Shown: in pieces, positions 21,648 through 31,939 of the stretch
How positions within the stretch are numbered: position 1 is the first letter of the stretch
How the letters are laid out: the number at the start of each line of letters is the position of its first letter
NCBI GenBank assembly: GCA_014529385.2
Contig: CM043971.1
Span: 98,781,985-98,845,984, forward strand
Direction: 5' to 3'
Length of the DNA: 64,000 bases
From: Adiantum capillus-veneris
Lineage: Eukaryota > Streptophyta > Polypodiopsida > Polypodiales > Pteridaceae
The notes under the pieces: generated by a model
Database searches by the model: none
What the model saw: only the letters and a program-made list of their open reading frames with translations
What the model was told of the DNA's origin: nothing
Translations under genes and position numbers: made by a program

Positions 21648-23455
21648 ATGGCTGACAACAACACAGATGTGTTCAAGATGTTTGATGCTGAGGACAAGTT
21701 GGATGGGGACAGTAAATGTTACAAATCAGCCTATTATTGATGCAGATGTACATGATGTACTTGATGAGGAAAGGGCTGAAAATGAGTAGGCTAGAGGTAT
21801 GCCAAAATGGCTGGTGCATACATTGCGTGACAGTAAATTGGATGCACCTTTGTCTAGTCATACTCGTTCAGGCTCTCGCCATGCATCTTATGCATCAGAT
21901 TGTTATGCTTTGGCTATGTCTAGCTTACATGATGTTGAGGAGCCTCTGTCTTTTGATGAAGCATAGAATTCAAAAAATTGGATGGCTGCCATGCAATCAG
22001 AATATGATGCACTTATAGAAAATGACACATGGACTTTATATGATTTGCCTCCTGGCAAATAGGCCATAGGTACAAAGTGGGTTTACAAGTTGAAACGCAA
22101 GCCGGATGGTGAGATCGATCGCCATAAGGTTTGACTTGTTGCAAAGGGTTATGCACAACAAAAAGGCATAGATTATGAAGAGACTTTTGCTCCCACTTGT
22201 CGTATGACTATTGTTCGTTTTCTATGTGCATTAGCAGCTCATTTTGGTTGGGATGTACATCAATCAGACATTGTTACTGCTTTCTTGAATGGTGACATAT
22301 TTGAGGAAGTTTATGTAACGCAGCCTCGCGGTTTTGTCATAAAAGGACAAGAGGACAAAGTGTGCAGATGTAAGAAGGCTTTGTATGGGTTGAAGCAATC
22401 TCCTCGTGCTTGGTATGAGAAAGCTGACACTCATTTGGTTAAACGAGGCTTTCGTAAGAGTCCAACAAAAAGCACATTGTATGTAAAGCGTGAGGGTGAT
22501 GTACTTCTCATTGTGGTTCTTTATGTCAACGATTTGCTGATCACTGGACCAAATGAGAGACATATTGCTGAATTTAAGGCTGATTTTTCAAGATGAAAGA
22601 TTTGGGGCTGTTGCATCATTACTTGGGTATACAGTTTAAGCAGTGTGATGGTGGTATTGCCTTGTGTCAAAAAAGTAACATAGAGACATTGCTATGTAAG
22701 TTTGGACTTGACGATTGCAAACCTATTGCCACTCCCATGGAAACAGGTTTGAAGTTGAGTCTACATGATGCTGGCGATCCTGCTCATGTCACTCTTTACC
22801 AAGCTGCTGTTGGCTGCCTCATTTATGTATGCAACACGAGGCTAGATATTTAGTTTGCAGTCTCACAGGTCAATAGATTTATGCATAGCCCAGGGTCTAA
22901 GCATTGGCAGGCTTTCAAGAGGATTTTTCGCTACCTTAGTGGCACTTTACATCTTGGCTTGTTTTATCCCAAGGGGGGATCATTGCCGCCAGACTTACAT
23001 GCTTTTTTGGACTCAGATTGGGCTGGTTGTTTTGAACGCGAGTGTCCACAATTGGTTTTTGTTTCATGCTTGGCAGTTCATGTATATCATGGTTGAGCAA
23101 GAAGCAACCTACTGTGGCCACTTTAAGTTGTGAGGCTGAGTACAGGGCAGTCTTCACAGCTACGGTTGAGTATGTATGGCTCAGACGCCTTATGGCTGAT
23201 TTGGGTGTTGGACAGGACACTGCCAACACTATCTACACTGATAGTCATAGCGCATTGGCAGTTGCGAGGAACCCAGTTTTTCATGCTCGCACAAAGCACA
23301 TTGAGGTGCGTTACCACTATGTCAGGGAGAGGCTCTCAGCAGGAGAGATCACCTTGGCTTATGTGCCAACATAGGACAACCTTACAGATCTTTTCACAAA
23401 GGCATTGTCTCGTGAGAAGCTTGAAGCTTTCCGCAAAGCTTTGGGCTTACTCCCT
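21648..23455 (+). pseudogene. Cop-B gag start fused to RT-RNase H
   Basis: ATG at 21648 opens MADNNTDVFKMF and after ~22 codons runs into the PIIDADVH linker that precedes RT in Cop-C, with an early stop. RT is recognisable at 22069-22590 (FLCALAAHFGWDVHQSDIVTAFLNGD, ALYGLKQSPRAWYEKADTH). The catalytic YVDD box reads YVND (tatgtcaacgat), a loss of one metal-binding Asp. RNase H follows (HSPGSKHWQAFKRI, DSHSALAVARNPVFHARTKHIEVRYHYVRE, 22593-23374). At least four stops or frameshifts break the frame. The copy is dead. Confidence 0.9.
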
Positions 23456-23530
23456 TTGTGGACCGATCATGTCCCCAAGGCATGGCACTTCCCTTTACTC
23501 ATGTGCCAGCTCTCGTTCACCGCATCACTC

Positions 23531-23541
23531 CAGGGGGGATT
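23531..23541 (+). other. Cop-B polypurine tract
   Basis: CAGGGGGGATT directly abuts the 3' LTR. Confidence 0.8.
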
Positions 23542-23767
23542 TGTTACCATATACATGCAGTAGTGATGTGTGTGAACACACTAGGACCGCCGGGCATTTT
23601 TTCCCTCTTTAGGAGGTTTTTTCGCCCAAGCATTGTATATACGCCCATCACTCTAGGGCTATCTATCTTTCCATTGCATACTAAGTAACACACTCTCTAT
23701 TGTGTGCCTTGAGCTTCCTTCGTCTTCTCCAAGCTGTGTGCGTTTCTCTGCAACCCTAATTCCAACA
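23542..23767 (+). repeat. Cop-B 3' LTR
   Basis: 226 bp, TGTTACCATA...AATTCCAACA, then GGGTG. Confidence 0.93.
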
Positions 23768-24360
23768 GGGTGTGTGTGCACACATACACACACTCTATCT
23801 CTCTTGATGAGAGCAAGCACAGTAGCATAAGGTGTGTTTACAATACACACACATGGCAACAATTCCCTTGCTTTGTGGCAACGGCTCTTGGCTCCACTTG
23901 CAGCATCTATTAGTTCTACCCTCAGCATTGGATACATACACACTTTCAGCATCGGCTTCCTTGGTATTGGGCATTATTGAGACACTTTTGTTCGATGATG
24001 GCAGAAGTCGGCATTGACATCCAGTTTTGGCATCATAGATATTTGGCATTCTACATCAACTTTGACAATATTGACTACCCAATTCTCACACACTCTTGGA
24101 CATCCTAGAAAGAGAGACAGACAGAGAGTTTTGTCGACAATGGTAGGCAAGTATAGGCAGGGTATAGATTGCCATTAGTAGTAATTCTATGCCTTTCTAA
24201 GAGTAGTTTGGTTGGCCATATGTATTTTTGGCCATAATGTATGTTCTTTGTGGTATTTCTTATTCATGGTCATTGATGGCTTCTCATAGATATCTCTTAG
24301 ATATAGATTTACACGCATAGGCACAGTCATAGGTTCTTTTAAAATAGTAGATATGTTAGC

Positions 24361-24552
24361 TGAAGGAGTACGAGCGGAAGTGCGACGCGAGAGAGAGTGC
24401 GAGAAGAAGAGCACGACGATATGGTGAACTCGCTCTACTGTAATGTGTAGAGCATAGTGAGTTCTTATTAGGTTTTTACAAAAGAATATGTGTACATACC
24501 TGGCGGCCCGCCCACTTACCTGGGCGACCACATTGGGCTTTATACCCCAACA
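24361..24552 (-). repeat. Cop-I 3' LTR
   Basis: On the minus strand it runs TGTTGGGGTATAAAG to CGTACTCCTTCA. The TATAAAG near its start and an AATAAG further in are possible promoter and poly(A) elements; this is inference. Confidence 0.96.
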
Positions 24553-24562
24553 ACCTCGCACT
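24553..24562 (-). other. Cop-I polypurine tract
   Basis: The minus strand reads AGTGCGAGGT just before the 3' LTR. It is the right position and mostly purine, though with one C and two T. Confidence 0.6.
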
Positions 24563-24641
24563 TAAAGTCCAATGTGGTACTTTAAGTGTGAGAGAAGCTA
24601 CTATACAAGCTAATATACAAGAGATGTAGAGAAGTGATGTA

Positions 24642-27600
24642 CTACCCTACACCTAATTGCTTGCGAAAATGCGCAAAGCTCTCTGAGGGAAGTCCTTTTG
24701 TAAGTAGATCAGCAGGATTTTCTGTGGTGTGAACTTTGACAAGCTGAAGTTGCTTATCCTCGAGCATTTCCTTGATGAAATGATACTTCACATCCACATG
24801 CTTTGTCTTTGAGTGATAAACTGGATTGCGAGCCAATTGTATAGCACTTTGACTATCACAATATAACACAGGCATCTCTTCTTTGATTCCCAAATCTGTT
24901 ACTAGTCGATTAAGCCAAATTGATTCTTTGCATGCCTCTGATGCTGCAACATATTCAGCCTTTGTAGTAGACTGAGTAACACAATCTTGTAATCTAGAAC
25001 GCCATGATACTGCTCCACCAGCCAATGTAAAGACATACCCTGACGTAGACCTTCGGTTGTCTAAGTCACCTGCATAATCTAAGTCTGTAAAACCCTTTAC
25101 ACTTAGCTCCTGACTCCCATAGCATATACGCATACTCTTTGTAGCTTTCAGGTATCTCAATATTCCTTTCACTGCCTCCCAATGTTTCTTGCCTGGGTTT
25201 GAAATGTATCGACTTACTACTCCCACTGCAAATGCAATGTCTGGGCGAGTAGCAATCATTGCATACATCAAACTACCCACTGCAGACGCATATGGAATCT
25301 TATCCATTTCAGCCTGTTCTTCCTCAGACACAGGACAATCTTGTTTGCTAAGTTTCACATATGGTGGCAATGGAACACTCAGTGCCTTTCCCTTCTCCAT
25401 ATTGAAACGTTGCAAAACCTTGTAAATATACTCTGTTTGAGATAACCAAATCAACTTCTTTGATCTGTCTCTCTCAATGCGCATACCAAGTATATGACTT
25501 GCCTCACCCATGTCTTTCATGTCAAACGATTTTTCCATCTTTGACTTCAAAGCTGAAATTTCTTCCAAGTGCTTGCCAGCAATCAACATGTCATCCACAT
25601 ACAAAATAAGTATCAGCCAACTGCCATCCTTAGCCTTCTTTGTATATAGACAGTGATCGAACTCACTACGTTTGTAGCCTTGAGAAAGCATAAACTTGTG
25701 GAATTTATGGTACCATGCCCTCGGTGATTGTTTTAAGCCATAAAGACTCTTTAACAACTGGCATACCCAATCTTCCTTGCCTTTCTCAACAAACCCTTCT
25801 GGCTGTTGCATGTAAATTTCAACATCTAAATCACCATGCAAGAACGCTGTCTTGACATCCATTTGGTTCAACACCAAATCTAATATGGCAACCAATGCAA
25901 GAAAGCATCTCAATGTAGTCATCTTGACCACCGGAGAGAAGACTTCATCAAAGTCAATGCCTTGTTCTTGCTTAAAGCCCTTGGAAACAAGCCTTGCTTT
26001 GTGCTTTGGTTGACTATCATGAGCGGTGATCTTATACCTGTAAACCCATTTACAAGGTAGAGCCTTTTTGCCCCGTGGTAATTTAACTAGCTTCCATGTC
26101 TGGTTTTTATGGAGAGCTGTCATCTCTGACTGCATGGCCAATTGCCAATTCCCGGAGTCCTTCATTTGCACTGCTGCCTTGTAACATGAAGGCTCATTGC
26201 AATCAGTCAACATGACATAATTCATAGATGGAACAAACCTATCAGGAGGTCGCGTGACACGTCCAGATCTACACACAATAGGTGGCTCAGGCTCAGCCAC
26301 AACTTGTGGTTCCACTCTATCCTGTCCTTGCTCCTCTTGAGCCCTGACATTTTGTCTTACACGTGCAGGTCCATCTTCTTGGAAGACAACTCTTCTAATC
26401 TCCTCAACCCTCTCTGGTTTAGAATGATATTTGGATTCATTAAAGTGAACATCATTGCTGCGGACAACCTTTCTGGATTCGGGATCCCAAAGTCTGTACC
26501 CCATCTCACCAGAATTACCATAGCCTAGAAAGATGCACTTTCTACTCTTTGGCTTAAGTTTGTTCCTAAATTCCTTTGGAACGTGAGTATATGCCTCACA
26601 GCCAAAGACTCTGAGATGTTTGTATGAGGGCATTTTGCCTGACCATACCATCTCTGGCACTGAATCCTTCTGCAAAACCTTGCTAGGAGATCTATTTACA
26701 AGATGAACAGCTGTTGATACAGCTTCAGCCCAAAACCCATTTGGCAGTTGTGCATTAGACAACATACTTCTGACCTTCTCTTGTATGGTCCTATTCATCC
26801 TCTCAGCAACACCATTTTGAGGAGGATTGTAAGGAGCAATAAGTTCACGTTTTATACCTTTTGACTCGCAAAAGTCCTGAAAGGCCTTTGAAACATACTC
26901 TCCACCATTGTCAATGAGTAAGCATTTAAGCTTCTTGCCACTCTGATTCTCCACAAGTGTCACAAACGTTTTGAATACACTAAACGCTTCATCCTTGTGC
27001 TTGAGAAAGTAAACCCATACTTTCCTCGAGTAATCATCTATAAATGTCATAAAGTAAGAAGCTCCCCCTAGAGATAGGTTAGGCATAGGTCCACACAAAT
27101 CACTATGAACAAGTGCCAAGTGTGTATCTCTTCTATTGCTTCTATGCTTATGTGGCTGTTGTGTTTGCTTACCATACAGACAATGTTCACATAATTCAAA
27201 ATCATTAAATGAAAATCCAGGCAAATAACCAGAACGAGACAAGATTTCCATTCCCTTCTTGGACATATGTCCTAACCGGCTATGCCACAAAGAAACGTTC
27301 GGCTGCTCGGTTACATTGATTACATTTTTAGAGACATTTGATACATAAATCATGTAAAGTCCTCCAGACTTTACTCCATGTGCTACTATCATAGAACCCT
27401 TGGATATCTTCCACATGTTCTGTCCAAAAGTGGTGACGTAGCCAACATCATCAAGTAAACCTGTGCTGATCAAGCTCTTTGTAATTGCGGGAAAATGTCT
27501 CACATTCTTCAGCGTGAAAGAAGAGCCATTCTGAAACTTCAATTGAACATCTCCAACACCTAAGATCTCACATGTCTGCCCATTGCCTAGCCGAACATGA

Positions 27601-28577
27601 TCTTTAGTGGTCACATAAGAGGTAAACCACTCCTTGTTTGGAGACACATGAAGTGATGCCCCTGAGTCTATAATCCAGTCACTCAGTGCATTTCCATCAG
27701 ATGCTGTAAGAAGAGCTGAGTCCATTGTATTCTTCAAGAAGTAGATGTCTCCTGACACTAGACTGTCATCCACTGCAACAGTGTTTGTCACATTTATTTC
27801 TTGAATCTTCACTGAGGACTTGTTCTTCTCACCATGGTCTTCAGCTTTCTCTTTGCCTTTTTCTGCTTTCCATTCTCTGCAGTCTCTTTTCATGTGACCC
27901 TTCTTGCCACAATGGTAGCATTCTATGTCACTCTTGCCTTTAGCACTGCGAGACTTGCTACGAGACTGATTCCTCTTTCCACCTTTGTACTCTTCTTTGG
28001 TCCTTCCCCTGACAACTAAGGCTGTTCCTTTGCCTTTGTCCATTGTCTTTCTATTGGTTTCTTCAGTAAGCAGACTTCCTTCTACACCTGCTATGTTCAA
28101 ACCATCTGGAGGTGTAGAATTACTCAAAGTTGTGCGAAAAGTGTCCCAACTTTCCGGCAATGTGATCAACAGGAACATAGCTCTAACAGGTTCATCAAAC
28201 TTGACACCTTGAGCTGACAACTGACTATAGATTGTGTTGAATTCATTCAGATGATTGGACATAGGTGTCCCTTCTTTCATCTTCAAGTCAACAAGCTTCT
28301 TAAGCCAGTATACCTGTGAAGCTGCACTCTGCTTCTCATAAAGATCACTCAGTTTTAGCCATGCTTGATAAGCCGACATCTCGTCTGCTACATTGAAGTA
28401 AACGCTTTCTGCCAAAGTCAGCATAATGGTAGAAAGTGCCAATTCATCCATTTCGCTCCATTCATCTTCGTCCGTATCTTCTGGTTTTATCCCCTTGAGC
28501 TTTATAGGTTTTATCTGCTTCTTTTGTACCAACACGTGCCAAAATCTGCTTCTTCCACAATGGGAAATTGGTTCCAT
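24642..28577 (-). CDS. Cop-I Gag-Pol polyprotein (copia), main open frame
   Basis: This 1311-codon frame is uninterrupted. Domains by residue: UBN2-type gag about 40-180; CCHC zinc knuckle CYHCGKKGHMKRDC 220-233; aspartic protease DSGA 304-307; GAG-pre-integrase and HHCC finger H432, H436, C463, C466; integrase catalytic D493, D556, E592, with the D(35)E spacing; RT with D907 and YVDD 993-996; RNase H with D1165, E1208 and D1241, ending QLGVG. It makes capsid, processes it, copies RNA to cDNA and integrates it. The listed ATG (28577) is probably not the native start: the true gag ATG lies at 28623 in another frame, separated by a frameshift near 28541-28544. All catalytic residues I can check are present. 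Confidence 0.96.
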   Translation of the reverse strand: MEPISHCGRSRFWHVLVQKKQIKPIKLKGIKPEDTDEDEWSEMDELALSTIMLTLAESVYFNVADEMSAYQAWLKLSDLYEKQSAASQVYWLKKLVDLKMKEGTPMSNHLNEFNTIYSQLSAQGVKFDEPVRAMFLLITLPESWDTFRTTLSNSTPPDGLNIAGVEGSLLTEETNRKTMDKGKGTALVVRGRTKEEYKGGKRNQSRSKSRSAKGKSDIECYHCGKKGHMKRDCREWKAEKGKEKAEDHGEKNKSSVKIQEINVTNTVAVDDSLVSGDIYFLKNTMDSALLTASDGNALSDWIIDSGASLHVSPNKEWFTSYVTTKDHVRLGNGQTCEILGVGDVQLKFQNGSSFTLKNVRHFPAITKSLISTGLLDDVGYVTTFGQNMWKISKGSMIVAHGVKSGGLYMIYVSNVSKNVINVTEQPNVSLWHSRLGHMSKKGMEILSRSGYLPGFSFNDFELCEHCLYGKQTQQPHKHRSNRRDTHLALVHSDLCGPMPNLSLGGASYFMTFIDDYSRKVWVYFLKHKDEAFSVFKTFVTLVENQSGKKLKCLLIDNGGEYVSKAFQDFCESKGIKRELIAPYNPPQNGVAERMNRTIQEKVRSMLSNAQLPNGFWAEAVSTAVHLVNRSPSKVLQKDSVPEMVWSGKMPSYKHLRVFGCEAYTHVPKEFRNKLKPKSRKCIFLGYGNSGEMGYRLWDPESRKVVRSNDVHFNESKYHSKPERVEEIRRVVFQEDGPARVRQNVRAQEEQGQDRVEPQVVAEPEPPIVCRSGRVTRPPDRFVPSMNYVMLTDCNEPSCYKAAVQMKDSGNWQLAMQSEMTALHKNQTWKLVKLPRGKKALPCKWVYRYKITAHDSQPKHKARLVSKGFKQEQGIDFDEVFSPVVKMTTLRCFLALVAILDLVLNQMDVKTAFLHGDLDVEIYMQQPEGFVEKGKEDWVCQLLKSLYGLKQSPRAWYHKFHKFMLSQGYKRSEFDHCLYTKKAKDGSWLILILYVDDMLIAGKHLEEISALKSKMEKSFDMKDMGEASHILGMRIERDRSKKLIWLSQTEYIYKVLQRFNMEKGKALSVPLPPYVKLSKQDCPVSEEEQAEMDKIPYASAVGSLMYAMIATRPDIAFAVGVVSRYISNPGKKHWEAVKGILRYLKATKSMRICYGSQELSVKGFTDLDYAGDLDNRRSTSGYVFTLAGGAVSWRSRLQDCVTQSTTKAEYVAASEACKESIWLNRLVTDLGIKEEMPVLYCDSQSAIQLARNPVYHSKTKHVDVKYHFIKEMLEDKQLQLVKVHTTENPADLLTKGLPSESFAHFRKQLGVG

Positions 28578-28623
28578 CCAGCTTCTTGATATTGTAAAGA
28601 GCAGTGTCCTGTGATCCAGCCAT
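28541..28623 (-). pseudogene. Cop-I gag N-terminus, out of frame with the main ORF
   Basis: The ATG at 28623 (minus) opens MAGSQDTALYNIKKLDGTNF and then PLWKKQ, the classic copia gag start (LDG.NF..W). It then runs out of frame after the T4 run at 28541-28544 and stops ~24 codons later. In Cop-E the W.KQ motif is followed after exactly four codons by LVQKK. In Cop-I that spacing holds only if the T run were one base shorter. I infer a single-base insertion or a sequencing homopolymer error. Confidence 0.8.
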
Positions 28624-29690
28624 AGCTATGCTTCACAGTGGTTTACTTTCCTGGGAAAAATTCAGCAGAGTTTCCCCTGTAAACTGACCTCTGAACCAAT
28701 ATCAACCTGTCAAATGAACCAAGAAAGCTTCAGATTCTGCATAAATTTCGGCAGAGTCTCCTTTGTAAAATGGCTCTGGTGTACTAAAAACATACCAAAA
28801 AACACTGTCTCTCTGACACTGTAAGCTGCGGGTAAACCTGTCCTGCACCTATACTATCTCTCACTGTCCTGTCACAGTCCTGTAAGCATAGACTATGACA
28901 ATGCCTCAACGGCAGTAAAGCAAAGATGCAATCCTAACTGTCTAACTCACAGTCAATACATCCTAGGTGCCTATCTAAGGGTGCTCGAGGGATCGCTCCA
29001 AGACCTGTATCACCGAAAGGATCTCAACATTCGAGAATCCCCCAGCTCAATAAAACCTCACTCGACCCTCAACAAAGGCTGCAGTAAATCTGACAGTACA
29101 TAGACTTCCCACAAAGTCATACATCCACAAATTTCCCACTATATGTTGTAACCGCTGCGGCGGTTGTTTGCTACGTGACTCACAGCCAGCAAACCCTCAA
29201 CAAACATACATCATCTCTGACAATACATCCCATGTGGAAGTACCTGCAATGTCAGGATGAAATCTGGAATATCAAGCAGCAAACACAAGCTACCTAATGA
29301 ACTAGTGGATGTCGCCTACAGTCTGTGTGTAGATGCGCCCGTGTCGTATGTGACACGCCTCCAAGAACTGTGAGCCGTCCTTCGATGTGTAGACAGCCAC
29401 AAATCAACACTCTGGGAGTGTCGATATCCTCAGCACCTGCAGTCGTAGGCCGAAAACCCCAAATTTGCAGAGTCGGATCTGCACCCGCCGAGACTATGTA
29501 GTCGAAAATGGCCTGCGCAGACCTTTGTCGAAGCCAAACGGTGACCTAGATGACCTCAGAATGAAATTCTAAGAACACCAAGCCCTTTAGGCTTGCCCAC
29601 GAGATTTGGGGTTGTGTCTTCGCGTGTCGAATTTCACTCCAATCTGAGCTGGTGACTCTAGCCTCCTGTAGTGCTGCCCCGAGCCTCGAT
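28624..29690 (-). other. Cop-I 5' leader
   Basis: About 1.07 kb lies between the primer site and the gag ATG without an open frame of note. It probably holds the packaging and dimerisation signals of the element RNA; this is inferred from position only. Confidence 0.6.
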
Positions 29691-29706
29691 CTGAGCTCTG
29701 ATACCA
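29691..29706 (-). other. Cop-I tRNA-Met primer binding site
   Basis: The minus strand reads TGGTATCAGAGCTCAG, two bases inside the 5' LTR. The TGGTATCAGAGC core is perfect. Confidence 0.94.
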
Positions 29707-29708
29707 GT

Positions 29709-29900
29709 TGAAGGAGTACGAGCGGAAGTGCGACGCGAGAGAGAGTGCGAGAAGAAGATCACGACGATATGGTGAACTCGCTCTACTGTAATGTGTAGAT
29801 CATAGTGAGTTCTTATTAGGTTTTTACAAAAGAATATGTGTACATACCTGGCGGCCCGCCCACTTACCTGGGCGACCACATTGGGCTTTATACCCCAACA
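29709..29900 (-). repeat. Cop-I 5' LTR
   Basis: 192 bp, differing from the 3' LTR at 2 positions (aagaTcacg and tagaTcata here, G in the other). Confidence 0.96.
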
Positions 29901-29953
29901 TTAGCATCTTTGGTAGTGATAGGCATTTCAGTTCCAGTGGGAGTTTTATGCGT

Positions 29954-30218
29954 ATGGATTATGCAGATATTGGCACAAATTTTGTGATGTGAGCTCTGTT
30001 GAGAGCATTTTACTCCCTCCGTAGGGAGATGCGTTCTGTGTTTTTTTGCTTGCACATTTGTTGGTGCCTGTTTGAGTGCATGCTTTGCATCTTGGTATGG
30101 ATTATGCATGTATTGGCATAGATTTTGTGTTGTGAGCTCTGTTGCAGGGAGCTAAGTTCTATATTTTTTACTTGCACATTTTTTGGTGCATGTTTGAGTG
30201 CATGCTTTGCATCTTGGA
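29954..30218 (+). repeat. 143-bp tandem repeat in the Cop-F1 leader
   Basis: The first unit starts atggattatgcagatattgg (29954) and the second atggattatgcatgtattgg (30097). Both contain gagctctgttg, cttgcacatt and tgagtgcatgctttgcatctt. The unit 2 copies start at 39203 and 39346 with the same period. Confidence 0.88.
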
Positions 30219-30724
30219 ATGATTTTATGAACTATGTACATTGTGTTGTAGTACTCCCTCTGTACACCCTTGTAGAGCCCTTGTGGAGCCAATTTTGGTT
30301 GGTTTTGGTAGTCCCGACTATTTCTAAGACTTGGTCTGAAAGATCCCTTTTTGAGAATGTGGCTTTTCATGTATGCATAACCTTTTGTGAGGGTCATTGT
30401 GTGAGGTTTTTTGAAGCTAAGAATTGGGGGCTGAGCTACCCAATGTAAGGTGGATTAGGTTGTTAGAGATCCCCCATTAATAGCCTCTCCATAGGATATG
30501 TATAGAGGGGTATAGGAGATTTGTTGACAGTCTTTTGATATATTTTCTTTAGCACTATATGCTAGTTGGTGCCCTATCAATATTCTTTTATAGGTTGTGC
30601 TTTGTTTTTTGCTGAGTTTTTCTTGATATTTTGATCTTTGTATGGAGGAGACTCTGTCAAAATTTCCCCAAAAATTTCACCATAAATTCCTAGTCCCACA
30701 CTCTTGCATTTTCTCTTCTCAGTT

Positions 30725-31900
30725 ATGGTTGGACCTTCTAAGAAAGAAGAGTGTTATATAAGAAAGTTTGATGGCACAAAATTCATGATATGGAAGCAGC
30801 ACATGCTTGTTGTTTTGGAAAATAAGGGCCTTGTAGCACCATTGAAAGAGCATACAGAGGGTGTTTACACTAATGATCAGTGGGAAGAACTTGATGCTCA
30901 TGCTCTGTTGACCATGCATCTGTTGCACCATGGTGAGTCTATTTTCTTCATGAATGGACAAGACCACTCCAAAGGAGTTATGGGAGTCATTATGCTCAGC
31001 TTGGGATGGCAAGAGTGCATCAAAAAAAAAAATTCTTATGAAAAAACTCATGTGTTTGAACATGAAAGAGGGTAGCAATGTCAGTTCACACTTGAATGTT
31101 CAACACCTTGTTCTTGTAGCTTACATTTAAGGAACTCAATTTTGATGATGAAATGAAATCCATTTTCTTGCTATGTTCTTTGCCTTCATCGTTGAACACA
31201 TTTAATATTTCCATTAGTACAAAAGAGATTAGACGTGAGTATCTCAACACACTAGTGGGCATGGTGATGCATATATGGATTGTGATGGTCATTCCAGGCA
31301 AAGAGGCCGTAGTCACAGTTGCGGTCAATCACATGATCACAAGAATGCTCATAGCAAGAGTCGTAGACGTGACTTGTGAAATGCTATCATTGCCACAAGA
31401 AAGTTCATTTGAAGAAAGAACCATTCACTTGTGCACACTATCTTGTGTACACTACCAAATTTATATCAGACTTTTGCTTCTACTTTGAGGCTTGTTGCAT
31501 AGGGCAATGTTGTTAAGTTTGATGGGTTGGTCACTTTGTTGTTACAAGAGGCTATGCCAAAAAAAAATAGGGCTAGGCATTGTGTTCTTGATCAGGCTTT
31601 TTTTGCCATATAAAGAAGAGATAGCAATAAAAATGTTGCTACTTCCAAGGTTCCTTCTTCACGTAGCTAACCATCTATGACAAATGCCTCTCATAACAGT
31701 ACTGCATGTGGTAAATCTCTTGAAAGAAGAAAGAAAAAGTTATGTTGCATCTATTTCAGACTTGTTGGTCATCTAATAGAGTATTACCCTAAGATAAAGG
31801 CTTAAGAAGCATGTAAGAAATAAAGTAAATCTTCATCACAAATGCAACCATTATCTAAGACTTTGCAAATTTTGTTATTAATGCTCAATGGGATTTTAAT
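30725..31900 (+). pseudogene. Cop-F1 gag remnant
   Basis: ATG at 30725 opens MVGPSKKEECYIRKFDGTKF, then MIWKQHML, a copia gag start (FDG.KF..WK), open until near 31075. Beyond that, frames break repeatedly. A degenerate zinc knuckle CYHCHKKVHLKK (about 31385-31420) lacks its last Cys. Relatedness in protease and RNase H is to the Cop-C type. Non-functional. Confidence 0.8.
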
Positions 31901-31939
31901 GTGCAATGTCAGTATGACCCTTTTGCCCATGATGCATGT

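Larger units (their letters stand above)
21065..23767 (+). mobile_element. Cop-B: internally deleted Ty1/copia LTR retrotransposon
   Basis: Two 226-bp LTRs (21065-21290 and 23542-23767) are flanked by the target duplication GGGTG (21060-21064 and 23768-23772). The equivalent point in unit 2 (about 38566-38576) is empty, so insertion followed the tandem duplication. The primer site and polypurine tract are intact. Gag breaks off about 22 codons after its ATG and joins the integrase-RT linker near 21716, removing most of gag, protease and integrase. The LTRs differ at roughly 11 positions including indels, so it is clearly older than Cop-I. It cannot be autonomous. Confidence 0.93.
24361..29900 (-). 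mobile_element. Cop-I: young, nearly intact Ty1/copia LTR retrotransposon
   Basis: It is 5540 bp with 192-bp LTRs at both ends that differ at 2 positions (G/T twice). TTAGC target duplications lie at 24356-24360 and 29901-29905, and the empty site atatgTTAGCatcttt survives in unit 2 near 39150. Primer site, long leader, one 1311-codon Gag-Pol frame and polypurine tract follow in order on the minus strand. The only visible lesion is one extra base in a T run near the start of gag. It shares a lineage with Cop-E (KKQ.K.IK.KG gag segment and similar RNase H) rather than with Cop-A/B/C. Confidence 0.97.
20561..30724 (+). other. Cop-F1 long 5' leader (interrupted by Cop-B and Cop-I)
   Basis: After removing the two inserted elements, about 1.9 kb separates the primer site from the gag ATG at 30725. 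It contains a 36-bp x 3 tandem repeat (20631-20737), a GGTAGA/GA run (20963-21024) and a 143-bp tandem repeat (29954-30218). Unit 2 has the same layout without the insertions (38097-39959), confirming that this is one leader. Confidence 0.7.
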
